The position numbers were made by a program, and so were the translations under genes. 17,327 bases of DNA, taken from assembly GCA_937925645.1 (NCBI GenBank), contig CALAMB010000231.1, positions 1 through 17,327 on the forward strand. Reading direction: 5' to 3'. Within the stretch, counting starts at the first letter, position 1; each line of letters begins with the position of its first letter. The notes beneath the pieces are model-generated. The model had not been told where the DNA came from. It searched no databases and saw only the letters and a program-made list of their open reading frames with translations. This DNA comes from an uncultured Acidobacteriota bacterium. Lineage in GTDB: Bacteria > Acidobacteriota > JAAYUB01. Shown one piece after another: positions 8,215-15,404 of this stretch.

Positions 8215-10039
8215 GCGTCTGTACCTCGTCTGGATGGAGCGCCTGGTGGACTTTGGCTGCGGTCCGGCCGCCCAGCGCCTCGGCCAACTCCGCCTCGCTG
8301 GCGGATGCCACGCGCCGCCAGGATCCGAAATGTTTCAGCAGCGCCTGCTTGCGGCGGGGACCCACGCCGGGGATGTCGTCAAGCGGCGAGGCGAACGACG
8401 CCTCGGCGCGGCGATGGCGATGGTAGGTCACGGCGAAACGGTGCGCCTCGTCCCGGACCTGTTGGAGGAGCTTGAGCGCCGGTGACGTGCGGGGGAGCCG
8501 AACCGGTTCTTTCCGGTCCGGCAGGTAGATCGCCTCATGCCGCTTGGCCAGTCCCGCCACCGGCACCCGGATGGCCGGGTCAATCGCGGCCAGGCCGTCC
8601 TGCGCGGCGGCGACCTGGCCCTCGCCGCCGTCAACCAGGATCAGGCCGGGCAGCTCCTTCCGTTCGTCCAGCAGCCGCCGGACGCGCCGGCAGACGACCT
8701 CCCGCATGGCGGCCAGATCGTCCGGCCGTCCGCCGGACGTGCGGATCCGGAAGCGGCGGTACTGCGCGGGGATCATCCGCCCCGCCACCATGGCGACCAT
8801 CACGCCCACCGTTTCACGGCCCTGGGTGGTGGACATGTCGAAGCCTTCAATTCGCCTTGGCGGCTCCGGCAGGTCGAGGGCGGTCTGGAGGAGGCGGAGA
8901 CTGTCCGGCTGCTGGTCCACGGTCGGGAACCGGAGGAAGAAGGCGTGGCGCGCGTTGAGTTCCGCCAGCTCCAGCAGCCGCAGCCATCGCCCACGCCGCG
9001 GGTGGGCGATCGCCACCCGCCGGCCGCGGCGCTCCGAGAGCCATTGGGCGAGCAGGTCCGGCTCCGCCACCGCGGCGGGTACGAACACCCGGGGCGGGAT
9101 CCGCAACTCCTGGTAGTAGAACTGGCGGAGGAATTCGGCGTAGAACTCGGCCCCGTTCCAATGGGGCAGATCCTCCCAGTAGTATTGCCGGCGGTCCACC
9201 ACTTTCGTGCCGCGTAGGTGAAAGACCTGCACCGACAGCCGGCCGTCCCGGTAGTAGCCGCCGAATACGTCGGCGTCGTCCTCGATGCCGAGCACGGCCT
9301 GCTGTTCGTCCGTCAATGCCTGGACCGCCTGGATCCGGTCCCGCAGCCGCGCGGCATCCTCGAACCGCAGCTCGGCGGCCGCCCGGTTCATGTCGGCCTC
9401 GAGGCACCGCCGCAGGTCGCGGTCACGGCCTTCCAGGAACAGGATCGCCGCATTCACCGCCGCCTGGTACTGCTCGCGGCTGCACAGGGCGGCCACGCAC
9501 GGCCCCAGGCAGCGTTTGATGTGGTAATCCAGGCAGCAGGGCCGGGACGAGGTCCCGTCGATTTCCTTGCGGCAATGGCGGATGCCGAACGTGCGCCGCA
9601 CCGTGTCGATGAGCAGCCGCGCCCGGGAGGCGGGGATGTACGGGCCGAAGTGGCGCGAGCCGTCCCGGACCGGCCGCCGGGTCAGGCTGATTCGCGGAAA
9701 GGAGTCCTTGAGGGTGATCCGGATGAACGGAAACGACTTGTCGTCCTTCAGGTAGTAGTTGTAGCGCGGCTGGTGCTCGTGCACCAGGTTGCTCTCGAGG
9801 ATGAAGGCCTCGTATTCGCTGCCGGTGACGATGTACTCGAGGTCGCGGAGCTCCGTCACCAGCCGGGCGGTCTTCGGGTCGAAGTCGCGGGATTCCTGGA
9901 AGTACGACCGCACGCGGTGCCGGAGATCGCGGGCCTTGCCGATGTAGATGACCGCACCCCGGCCGTCCCGGTACAGGTAGACGCCCGGGGCGTTGGGCAG
10001 GGCAGCCAGCTTCTGGTTGAGGGCGGCGCGCCATTCCAT
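8207..10039 (-). CDS. uvrC: Excinuclease ABC subunit C
   Basis: UvrC makes both incisions flanking a lesion in nucleotide excision repair after UvrAB loading. The 610-residue protein has the complete architecture. The GIY-YIG nuclease domain has GVYLYRDG at 19-26 and VIYIGKARDL at 30-39, with its FILESNL glutamate. A UVR (UvrB-binding) motif lies near 200-235. The RNase H-like C-terminal nuclease has FDMSTTQGRETVG and LILVDGGEGQ. A helix-hairpin-helix DDIPGVGPRRK completes it. Cysteines around 147-171, ending KRCLGPC, match the spacing of the [4Fe-4S] ligands described for E. coli UvrC. The ATG at 10039 is chosen because GGAG lies ten bases upstream; ATG 10048 would sit right against it. uvrA and uvrB are not in the window. 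Confidence 0.97.
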   Translation of the reverse strand: MEWRAALNQKLAALPNAPGVYLYRDGRGAVIYIGKARDLRHRVRSYFQESRDFDPKTARLVTELRDLEYIVTGSEYEAFILESNLVHEHQPRYNYYLKDDKSFPFIRITLKDSFPRISLTRRPVRDGSRHFGPYIPASRARLLIDTVRRTFGIRHCRKEIDGTSSRPCCLDYHIKRCLGPCVAALCSREQYQAAVNAAILFLEGRDRDLRRCLEADMNRAAAELRFEDAARLRDRIQAVQALTDEQQAVLGIEDDADVFGGYYRDGRLSVQVFHLRGTKVVDRRQYYWEDLPHWNGAEFYAEFLRQFYYQELRIPPRVFVPAAVAEPDLLAQWLSERRGRRVAIAHPRRGRWLRLLELAELNARHAFFLRFPTVDQQPDSLRLLQTALDLPEPPRRIEGFDMSTTQGRETVGVMVAMVAGRMIPAQYRRFRIRTSGGRPDDLAAMREVVCRRVRRLLDERKELPGLILVDGGEGQVAAAQDGLAAIDPAIRVPVAGLAKRHEAIYLPDRKEPVRLPRTSPALKLLQQVRDEAHRFAVTYHRHRRAEASFASPLDDIPGVGPRRKQALLKHFGSWRRVASASEAELAEALGGRTAAKVHQALHPDEVQTHE

Positions 10040-10061
10040 GAGACACATTCTCCGCCCGTTT

Positions 10062-10090
10062 AGATTAACGGCAACGGGGGGAATTTTCAA
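10062..10090 (-). promoter_or_regulatory. Candidate internal promoter for uvrC
   Basis: TTGAAA at 10090-10085, starting one base after the pfkB stop, is separated by 17 bases from TAATCT at 10067-10062. The start would be near 10055, leaving a leader of about 16 bases. The -10 is poor (three of six matches), but the AT-rich patch stands out in GC-rich surroundings. It could let uvrC and the downstream genes be transcribed apart from meaB-mce-mtnP-pfkB. Confidence 0.4.
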
Positions 10091-10091
10091 A

Positions 10092-10991
10092 TCAAACGCT
10101 GATCACCTGGCGGAAACGCTCCAGGCGCGCCTGGATGTCGGGGAAGGTCAACTCGCGGAGGCGGCTCACCGAGAAGGCTTCGATGTCAAACGAGGCCATG
10201 ACCGAGCCGTACAGCACCGCCGTCCGGATCGTGGCCATGTCGTGCCGGCCCGCGCCGGCCAGGTAGCCCATGAAGCCGCCGGCGAAGCAGTCGCCGGCGC
10301 CGGTGGGATCCATCACCGTCTCCATCGGATAGGCCGGCGCCACGAACAGCTCGCCGGCGTGGCTCACCAGGCTGCCGTACTCGCCGCGTTTCACCACGAT
10401 GGTCCGGGGGCCGAGGGCGGCGATCCGGCGGACCGCCGCGACCAGATGATACTCGCCGGTGAGCATGCGGGCCTCGCCCTCATTGAGCAGTAGAATGTGC
10501 ACCCGGGACAGGACGCGGGCCAGCGCGTCGGGCTTGTTCTGAATCCAGTAATTCATGGAATCCAGTGCGACCAGGGGATCGCCTTCCATCTGGTCGAGGA
10601 CGTGGTGCTGCAGGTCGGGATCGATGTTGCCGAGGAACAGGTACGGCACATGCCGGTAATCCGGGTGGACTTCAGGCTTGAACTCGGCGAAGACATTCAG
10701 CTCGGTGGCCAGCGTGTGCGCTTCGTTCAGGTCGCGGTTGTATTCGCCCGCCCAGAAGAACGACCGGCCTCGGCGGCGCTGGATCTGGCGGATGTCGATC
10801 CCGTTGTCCAGAAAGATCCGGAGATGCTCGTCGGTGAAATCCTCGCCGACCACCGCGACGACGGCGACGTCGGTGAAGAAGCTGGCCACCAGGCTGAAGT
10901 AGGTGGCGGAGCCCCCCACCACCCGCTCCGCCTGGCCGAAGGGAGTCGTGACGCTGTCGAAAGCTACGGATCCGATGGCGAGCAGGGACAT
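10092..10991 (-). CDS. PfkB-family carbohydrate/nucleoside kinase
   Basis: This 299-residue ribokinase-fold kinase belongs to a family that phosphorylates sugars, nucleosides or their analogues with ATP. The C-terminal PfkB signature DPTGAGDCFAGGF starts at residue 228, with catalytic base Asp234 and the anion hole before it. The N-terminal GGSATYFSLVA is the glycine-rich substrate-binding region. The ATG at 10991 is chosen for its GGAG seven bases upstream. It sits 61 bases after the MTA phosphorylase gene, which suggests a role in nucleoside or methylthioribose-derived metabolism. Adenosine kinase is one guess; ribokinase-like activity is another. The true MTR kinase MtnK belongs to a different fold. 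The family is certain, the substrate is not. Confidence 0.85.
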   Translation of the reverse strand: MSLLAIGSVAFDSVTTPFGQAERVVGGSATYFSLVASFFTDVAVVAVVGEDFTDEHLRIFLDNGIDIRQIQRRRGRSFFWAGEYNRDLNEAHTLATELNVFAEFKPEVHPDYRHVPYLFLGNIDPDLQHHVLDQMEGDPLVALDSMNYWIQNKPDALARVLSRVHILLLNEGEARMLTGEYHLVAAVRRIAALGPRTIVVKRGEYGSLVSHAGELFVAPAYPMETVMDPTGAGDCFAGGFMGYLAGAGRHDMATIRTAVLYGSVMASFDIEAFSVSRLRELTFPDIQARLERFRQVISV

Positions 10992-11052
10992 GGGCGTTCT
11001 CCGATGATCCTTCAAGGTTCACGGTGCGGGTGACAGGCGGCGGGGCCGGCGG

Positions 11053-11934
11053 TCACTCCGTCTTGGTTTTGTCCGGCAGATAGTGGCCGATGATCAACGC
11101 CAGCTTCTCCCGGGTGGATGGCGGGATGCTGTCGGGCGGCGTGATGAGCGCGTCCTTGAGGGCGTGGTGGCAGGTGCAGTCCCGGTCTTCGGGCAGGCCC
11201 TTGACGGTCTCCTTCAGGATCCGCTGGGCGTTTTCGTTGTTCCGGCTCAGGTTCTCAATGATCATGTCCACCGTGACCGGCGCCTCGGATTGATGCCAGC
11301 AGTCGTAGTCGGTCACCAGGGCCATGGTCGCGTAACAGATCTCCGCCTCGCGGAACAGCTTGGCCTCGGTGGCGTTGGTCATGCCGATGATGTCGAGCCC
11401 CCAGCTGCGGTAGAGGTTGCTCTCGGCCCGGGTGGAAAAGGCGGGACCCTCCATGCAGAGATAACTGCCCCGGACCTTGACAGGGATCTCGGCGTTCTGC
11501 GCACCCTGGGCGACGCAGTTGACCAGGTGGCGGCACAGGGGGTCGCCGAACGCGATGTGCGCGACGACACCGTCGCCGAAGAACGTGGCCGCCCGACGGA
11601 AGGTGCGATCGATGAACTGGTCCGGCAGGATGATGTCCAGCGGCTTGTGTTCCTCCTTCAGCGAGCCCACCGCCGAAATCGAGATGACCTGACGCACCCC
11701 CAGCTTTTTGAAGCCGAAGACGTTGGCCCGGTAGTTGATTTCGGAGGGGAGGAAGCGGTGACCGCGGCCGTGGCGCGGGAGGAACGCCACCCGGCGCTTG
11801 GCCAGCGTGCCGACGATGAAGTTGTCGCTGGGCGGGCCGTAAGGCGTCTCGACCTTGATCTCCTCCACGTCGGAGAGATCCTTCATCTTGTACAGGCCGC
11901 TGCCGCCGATGATGCCGATGGTGATGGGAAGCAT
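11053..11934 (-). CDS. mtnP: S-methyl-5'-thioadenosine phosphorylase
   Basis: MtnP splits 5'-methylthioadenosine with phosphate into adenine and 5-methylthioribose-1-phosphate, recycling the by-product of polyamine and other SAM-dependent pathways. The 293-residue protein starts with the phosphate-binding GIIGGSGLY, then has the LPRHGRGH segment. The central MEGPAFSTRAES, GMTNATEAKL and TDYDCW stretches separate MTA phosphorylases from ordinary purine nucleoside phosphorylases. The ATG at 11934 has GGAG seven bases before it. Activity on adenosine or other 6-aminopurine nucleosides cannot be ruled out. No mtnA or mtnK is nearby, so the fate of methylthioribose-1-phosphate is not shown. Confidence 0.94.
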   Translation of the reverse strand: MLPITIGIIGGSGLYKMKDLSDVEEIKVETPYGPPSDNFIVGTLAKRRVAFLPRHGRGHRFLPSEINYRANVFGFKKLGVRQVISISAVGSLKEEHKPLDIILPDQFIDRTFRRAATFFGDGVVAHIAFGDPLCRHLVNCVAQGAQNAEIPVKVRGSYLCMEGPAFSTRAESNLYRSWGLDIIGMTNATEAKLFREAEICYATMALVTDYDCWHQSEAPVTVDMIIENLSRNNENAQRILKETVKGLPEDRDCTCHHALKDALITPPDSIPPSTREKLALIIGHYLPDKTKTE

Positions 11935-11963
11935 GCGCTGTCTCCTGCCTGGATGGCCGGGAC

Positions 11964-12374
11964 TCAGCGGGGCAGGGGGGCCTGGCTGAGTTCCAGAAGA
12001 ATGCCGGCCGTGGACGCCGGATGGACAAAGGCGATTCGCTTGCCGCCGGCGCCGATGACCGGCGTCTCGTTGATCAGCCGGGCGCCGCGGGCCTTGAGTT
12101 CGGCCAGGACGCGGTCGATATCCTCCACACCGATGGAGATGTGGTGGATGCCTTGCCCCTTTTTCTCAAGGAACTTGGCAATGGGGGAATCGGAGGAGGT
12201 GGGCTCCAGGAACTCCAGGTTGGTCTCGCCGACGGGGAACATGGCCACCCGGACTTTCTGCTCGGGCACCTCTTCGATCTCGTGCAGGTGCAGGCCGAGG
12301 GCGTCCTGGTAGAATTTCAGGATGTCGTCAAGGGCCGTCACGGCGATCCCGATATGATCGACTTTGGTGAACAC
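11964..12374 (-). CDS. mce: Methylmalonyl-CoA epimerase
   Basis: The epimerase interconverts (S)- and (R)-methylmalonyl-CoA between propionyl-CoA carboxylase and methylmalonyl-CoA mutase. It is a 136-residue single VOC/glyoxalase-fold protein with the family's metal ligands: His7 in VDHIGIAV, the glutamate in NLEFLEP, the histidine in GIHHISIGVED and the final glutamate in ILLELSQ. Translation starts at GTG (12374), with AGGAGG seven bases upstream. That Shine-Dalgarno overlaps the TAG stop of meaB, so the pair is almost certainly translationally coupled. The adjacency supports the function of both genes. Confidence 0.95.
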   Translation of the reverse strand: MFTKVDHIGIAVTALDDILKFYQDALGLHLHEIEEVPEQKVRVAMFPVGETNLEFLEPTSSDSPIAKFLEKKGQGIHHISIGVEDIDRVLAELKARGARLINETPVIGAGGKRIAFVHPASTAGILLELSQAPLPR

Positions 12375-12385
12375 GCTGTCGCCTC

Positions 12386-13327
12386 CTAGTTGCCAAACTT
12401 ACTCAGGAAAGACTCTATTATAGAATAGGGATCCGCGGATTTGTCCAAGACTTTTTGCGCCAGCGTGTCCAGTTGCTCCTCGAAGCCGGTGCGGCGCAGA
12501 AACTCCTGAAACACCCGGTCGCGCGACAGCTGGAGCAGCTTCTCCCGGGCGGCTCGCAGGGCGTAGCGGCCCGGGTCGTGGCCGGAGACCTGCCGCTGCC
12601 GGAGCTCCGTGATCGCGGCGAAGAGCCGGTCCGTGCCCTCGTCGCGGATGGCCACCGTCTTGACCACCGGGGGCTCCCAGCCGTCGGCCCGGGCGTTCAT
12701 TGCCAAAATCGTCCGGATCTCCTGCTCGGTCTTGATCACGCCGTCGCGGTCGGACTTGTTGATCGCGAAGATGTCGCCGATTTCCATGATACCCGCCTTG
12801 ATCGCCTGGATGTCGTCGCCCATGCCGGGGACGAGCACGACCACGCAGATCCGGGCGGTCTTGACGATGTCCACCTCGTCCTGGCCCACGCCCACCGTCT
12901 CGACGAGGATGAAATCGAAGCCGGCCGCATCCAGCAGGAGCACCACGTCGGCGGTGGTGGCGGAGAGGCCGCCCATGTTGCCGCGGGTGGCCATGCTCCG
13001 GATGAACGCGCCCGTGTCGGTGGCGTGCCGCTGCATCCGGACGCGGTCCCCCAGGATGGCGCCGCCGGTGAAGGGGCTGGACGGGTCCACCGCCACCACG
13101 GCGACCGTGTGGCCGAGCCGTCGCGCGTGCTCCGTGAGCCGGTCCACCAGCGAGCTTTTTCCGGCGCCGGGCGAGCCGGTGATGCCGATGACGCAGGCGT
13201 GACCGGTCATGGGGAAGGCGTGCTTCAGCAGGTCAACGGCGTCGGGCGAGCCGTTTTCAATCCGGCTGATGGCCTTGGCCAGACTGCGGCGGTCGCCGTT
13301 TCGAATGCGCGCCAGAATATCGTTCAT
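12386..13327 (-). CDS. meaB: Methylmalonyl-CoA mutase-associated GTPase MeaB
   Basis: MeaB is a G3E-family GTPase that protects and reloads the adenosylcobalamin-dependent methylmalonyl-CoA mutase. The 313-residue protein has the P-loop GSPGAGKS at 51-58, the switch region VAVDPSSPFTGGAILGDR, the ETVGVGQDEVD Walker B/switch segment and the base-specificity NKSD. The reading frame is open further upstream to 13588. The ATG at 13327 is chosen because it gives the family's normal N-terminus, has AGGA just before it, and lies about 93 bases after a good promoter; an upstream start would fall at or ahead of that promoter. The mutase itself is not in this window. Older annotation calls this family ArgK, a lysine/arginine transport kinase; that is not supported. 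Confidence 0.95.
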   Translation of the reverse strand: MNDILARIRNGDRRSLAKAISRIENGSPDAVDLLKHAFPMTGHACVIGITGSPGAGKSSLVDRLTEHARRLGHTVAVVAVDPSSPFTGGAILGDRVRMQRHATDTGAFIRSMATRGNMGGLSATTADVVLLLDAAGFDFILVETVGVGQDEVDIVKTARICVVVLVPGMGDDIQAIKAGIMEIGDIFAINKSDRDGVIKTEQEIRTILAMNARADGWEPPVVKTVAIRDEGTDRLFAAITELRQRQVSGHDPGRYALRAAREKLLQLSRDRVFQEFLRRTGFEEQLDTLAQKVLDKSADPYSIIESFLSKFGN

Positions 13328-13426
13328 GAGTTCCTGCGGTCGTTTGAAATGATACCCGTCGCATAGCTTGGGCGGCATGGAGCCCCGGCGGTTCTGCCGG
13401 CCGGCGGCGGCGCGGCGAAGCCCATC

Positions 13427-13455
13427 CTTATAGCACACGGGAACCGTCATTGCAA
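13427..13455 (-). promoter_or_regulatory. Predicted sigma70-type promoter of the meaB operon
   Basis: TTGCAA at 13455-13450 and TATAAG at 13432-13427 (five of six matches) are separated by 17 bases. The predicted start is near 13420. This is the only convincing promoter in the 241-base gap between the amidohydrolase gene and meaB, and it would drive the eight-gene minus-strand run. Confidence 0.65.
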
Positions 13456-13468
13456 CCACTCGCCGGCC

Positions 13469-13494
13469 CGTGCCGCCGGCGTTGCGGCGGCACG
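13469..13494 (-). terminator. GC-rich hairpin after the amidohydrolase gene
   Basis: A perfect 10-bp stem (13469-13478 with 13485-13494) has a 6-base loop. It lies 75 bases after the stop of the upstream gene and just before the meaB promoter, where a terminator is expected. No T-run follows, so it is not a classic intrinsic terminator. It could be the 3' boundary left after Rho-dependent termination. The rest of the 13328-13568 gap holds only the meaB promoter and leader. Confidence 0.4.
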
Positions 13495-13568
13495 AGATCG
13501 CCGGAAGCGGTGCGGCCGGGTGCCGACGACGGCTGATCCTTCCCGGTGCTCCGGCGCGAGGCGGGCGC

Positions 13569-14381
13569 TCAGCCGGCTGGAGTGACATCCAGTCGGCGGT
13601 GATCCAGGGCGGGAAGCTGCCGGCGCTTTTCCAGCAGGTACGCGCGGTCGATCTCGGCGGTGATCACCGCCTCCCGCTCGCCGGCGCCGGCCAGGACGTT
13701 TCCCCACGGATCCACGATCAGGCTGTGTCCCCAGTTGCGGATCCGGGGCGCGGGCTGCCCGGTGAGGGCGGGAGCGATGACGTAGCACAGGTTTTCGATG
13801 GCCCGGCACCGCACGAGCACCTCCCAGTGGTCCTTGCCGGTCGCCTCGGTAAAGGCCGACGGGACGAGGAGCACCTCGGCGCCCGCGGCCGACAGCCGCC
13901 GGAACAGCTCGGGAAAGCGCAGGTCGTAGCAGATGGACAAACCGAAGGTGGCCAGCGGCGTGGCGCAGACCACCGCCGCGTCTCCCGCGGCGAAGCGCGC
14001 CGATTCCCGGAACCCGTGCCCGTCCCCCGGCTCGATGTCGAACAGGTGGATTTTGCGATAGACGGCCAGGATGCCGCCGTCCGGCCCGAGCAGCAGGCTG
14101 GTGTTGTACATCATGCCGGAATCCGGGATCGCCTCGTGAAAGGAGCCGGCCAGCAGGTAGATCCCCAGACGGCGGGCCAGGTCCTGGAGCTGGCGGACCA
14201 TGGGCGAATCCAGCCGGTGGGTCTGGAACGGCGCGTCACCGACTCGGAGGAAGGAGAAATTCTCAGGCAGGGTGACCAGCTCGGCGCCGCGGGCGCGGGC
14301 GGCCTCCACCAGCCGCACGGCCCGGTCCAGGTTGCGCGCGACATCGGGTCCCGATTCCATCTGGATGGCGGCCGCCAGCAT
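13569..14381 (-). CDS. Carbon-nitrogen hydrolase, Nit-type amidase
   Basis: This 270-residue nitrilase-superfamily amidase has a complete catalytic triad: Glu40 in TLPENF, Lys110 in YRKIHLFD and Cys151 in LSICYDLRFPE. These surrounding motifs and the short length match the Nit1/Nit2 branch (deaminated-glutathione amidase or omega-amidase) better than true nitrilases. Such enzymes repair side products of transamination such as deaminated glutathione or alpha-ketoglutaramate. Which substrate applies is not decidable here. The ATG at 14381 has AGGAG four bases upstream. It follows the radical SAM gene by 42 bases and ends the lspA-lolA-dnaJ-like block. Confidence 0.9.
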   Translation of the reverse strand: MLAAAIQMESGPDVARNLDRAVRLVEAARARGAELVTLPENFSFLRVGDAPFQTHRLDSPMVRQLQDLARRLGIYLLAGSFHEAIPDSGMMYNTSLLLGPDGGILAVYRKIHLFDIEPGDGHGFRESARFAAGDAAVVCATPLATFGLSICYDLRFPELFRRLSAAGAEVLLVPSAFTEATGKDHWEVLVRCRAIENLCYVIAPALTGQPAPRIRNWGHSLIVDPWGNVLAGAGEREAVITAEIDRAYLLEKRRQLPALDHRRLDVTPAG

Positions 14382-14423
14382 GGTGCTCCTGATGTGTTCC
14401 GGATGGCGCTCCCGGAGTGCGGT

Positions 14424-15359
14424 TCATTCCAGCGTGCGATAAAAAACGCCGCGGTCCTGGATTTCGGCCCGGATCCGCCGCTCGGTCTCAAGAATGTCCA
14501 GGTACTTGTTCAACTCCGCCGGCCGGATCCCCAGCCCGGCGGCCAGGTCTTCGGCGGTGCAGGGACGCCGGGCGATGGTCTCGAGAATGGCGGCCTCCAG
14601 GTCGGGCCGGAAGCTGGCCACGTCCCGGCGGCGGCGGTACCGGGCGATCACCTCCACCCGCGGATGGCCGAACAGCGGGATCATCGCTTCCAGCTCGGCC
14701 AGCGGCACGGGACGGACCCACGGCTCGGTGCCCGGCCGGTCGAGGGTGTTGAGCTGGACGCGGTCCGGGCGGATCCGCCGAATGGCGTCCCGGAACCGCT
14801 CGAGCTCGGCCGGCTGGGTGTTCAGCGGGGCCAGCATGAAGATCTCCAGCCAGATCTCACCGGTGAAGATCTCCCGGAGAGCGGCCAGCCCGTTGATGAT
14901 CGCCTCGCTCCGGACGCCGGCCGCCGGCCGGTTGATGGCCTGGAACGCCGCGTCGGACACCGCGTCCAACGACGGCAGGATGAGGTCAGCCGCCGCGGCT
15001 TCCGCCCGGACGTCGGGCCGGTCCATGAGCGACGCGTTGGTGAGCAGGGCGACCGGCGCCGCGCTGCGGGATTTGATGTGGGCCGTGATCCGTCCGAGGC
15101 CGTCGTGCAAGGTGGGCTCGCCGGATCCGGAGAAGGTGATGAAATCCGGGCGGGGAAACCGGGCCAGGAAGTCGTCCAGCTCGGCCACGACCGCCGCCGT
15201 GGGGACATACTCCGCCCGGCGGGTGGTGAACGTCGTTGTCGGGCCGCACTCGCAGTAGACGCAGTCCATGGAGCAGGTCTTGGCGGGGACCAGGTCGACG
15301 CCCAGCGAGATGCCGAGCCGGCGGGAAGGAACGGGGCCAAACAGGTATCGGTACGCCAT
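14424..15359 (-). CDS. Radical SAM protein, COG0731-like, with C-terminal winged-helix domain
   Basis: The 311-residue protein starts FGPVPSRRLG and carries a radical SAM Cx3Cx2C cluster, CSMDCVYC (Cys29, Cys33, Cys36). The SAM-binding GSGEPTL is at 78-84. This N-terminal layout is that of COG0731, named after the archaeal wyosine enzyme Taw1. Bacteria do not make wyosine, so that name should not be transferred. From about residue 250 to the end, the segment AILETIARRPCTAEDLAAGL followed by a helix-rich stretch looks like a winged helix-turn-helix. This would suggest nucleic-acid binding or a regulatory role. The ATG at 15359 lies 45 bases after the DnaJ-like gene. Substrate and product are unknown. 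Confidence 0.88.
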   Translation of the reverse strand: MAYRYLFGPVPSRRLGISLGVDLVPAKTCSMDCVYCECGPTTTFTTRRAEYVPTAAVVAELDDFLARFPRPDFITFSGSGEPTLHDGLGRITAHIKSRSAAPVALLTNASLMDRPDVRAEAAAADLILPSLDAVSDAAFQAINRPAAGVRSEAIINGLAALREIFTGEIWLEIFMLAPLNTQPAELERFRDAIRRIRPDRVQLNTLDRPGTEPWVRPVPLAELEAMIPLFGHPRVEVIARYRRRRDVASFRPDLEAAILETIARRPCTAEDLAAGLGIRPAELNKYLDILETERRIRAEIQDRGVFYRTLE

Positions 15360-15404
15360 ACGGTTGCTCGATTCGGATCGCCGGCCGGACCGGTCGCCGG
15401 GACG

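Noticed and set aside
6577..8475. A plus-strand open frame of 632 codons opposite the nucleotidase and the end of uvrC
   Set aside because: It is antisense to a gene with complete catalytic motifs; the composition is that of a shadow frame.
13328..13588. An N-terminal extension of meaB starting at 13588
   Set aside because: It covers the likely meaB promoter and overlaps the upstream gene, and its translation is low-complexity Arg/Pro/Ala-rich.
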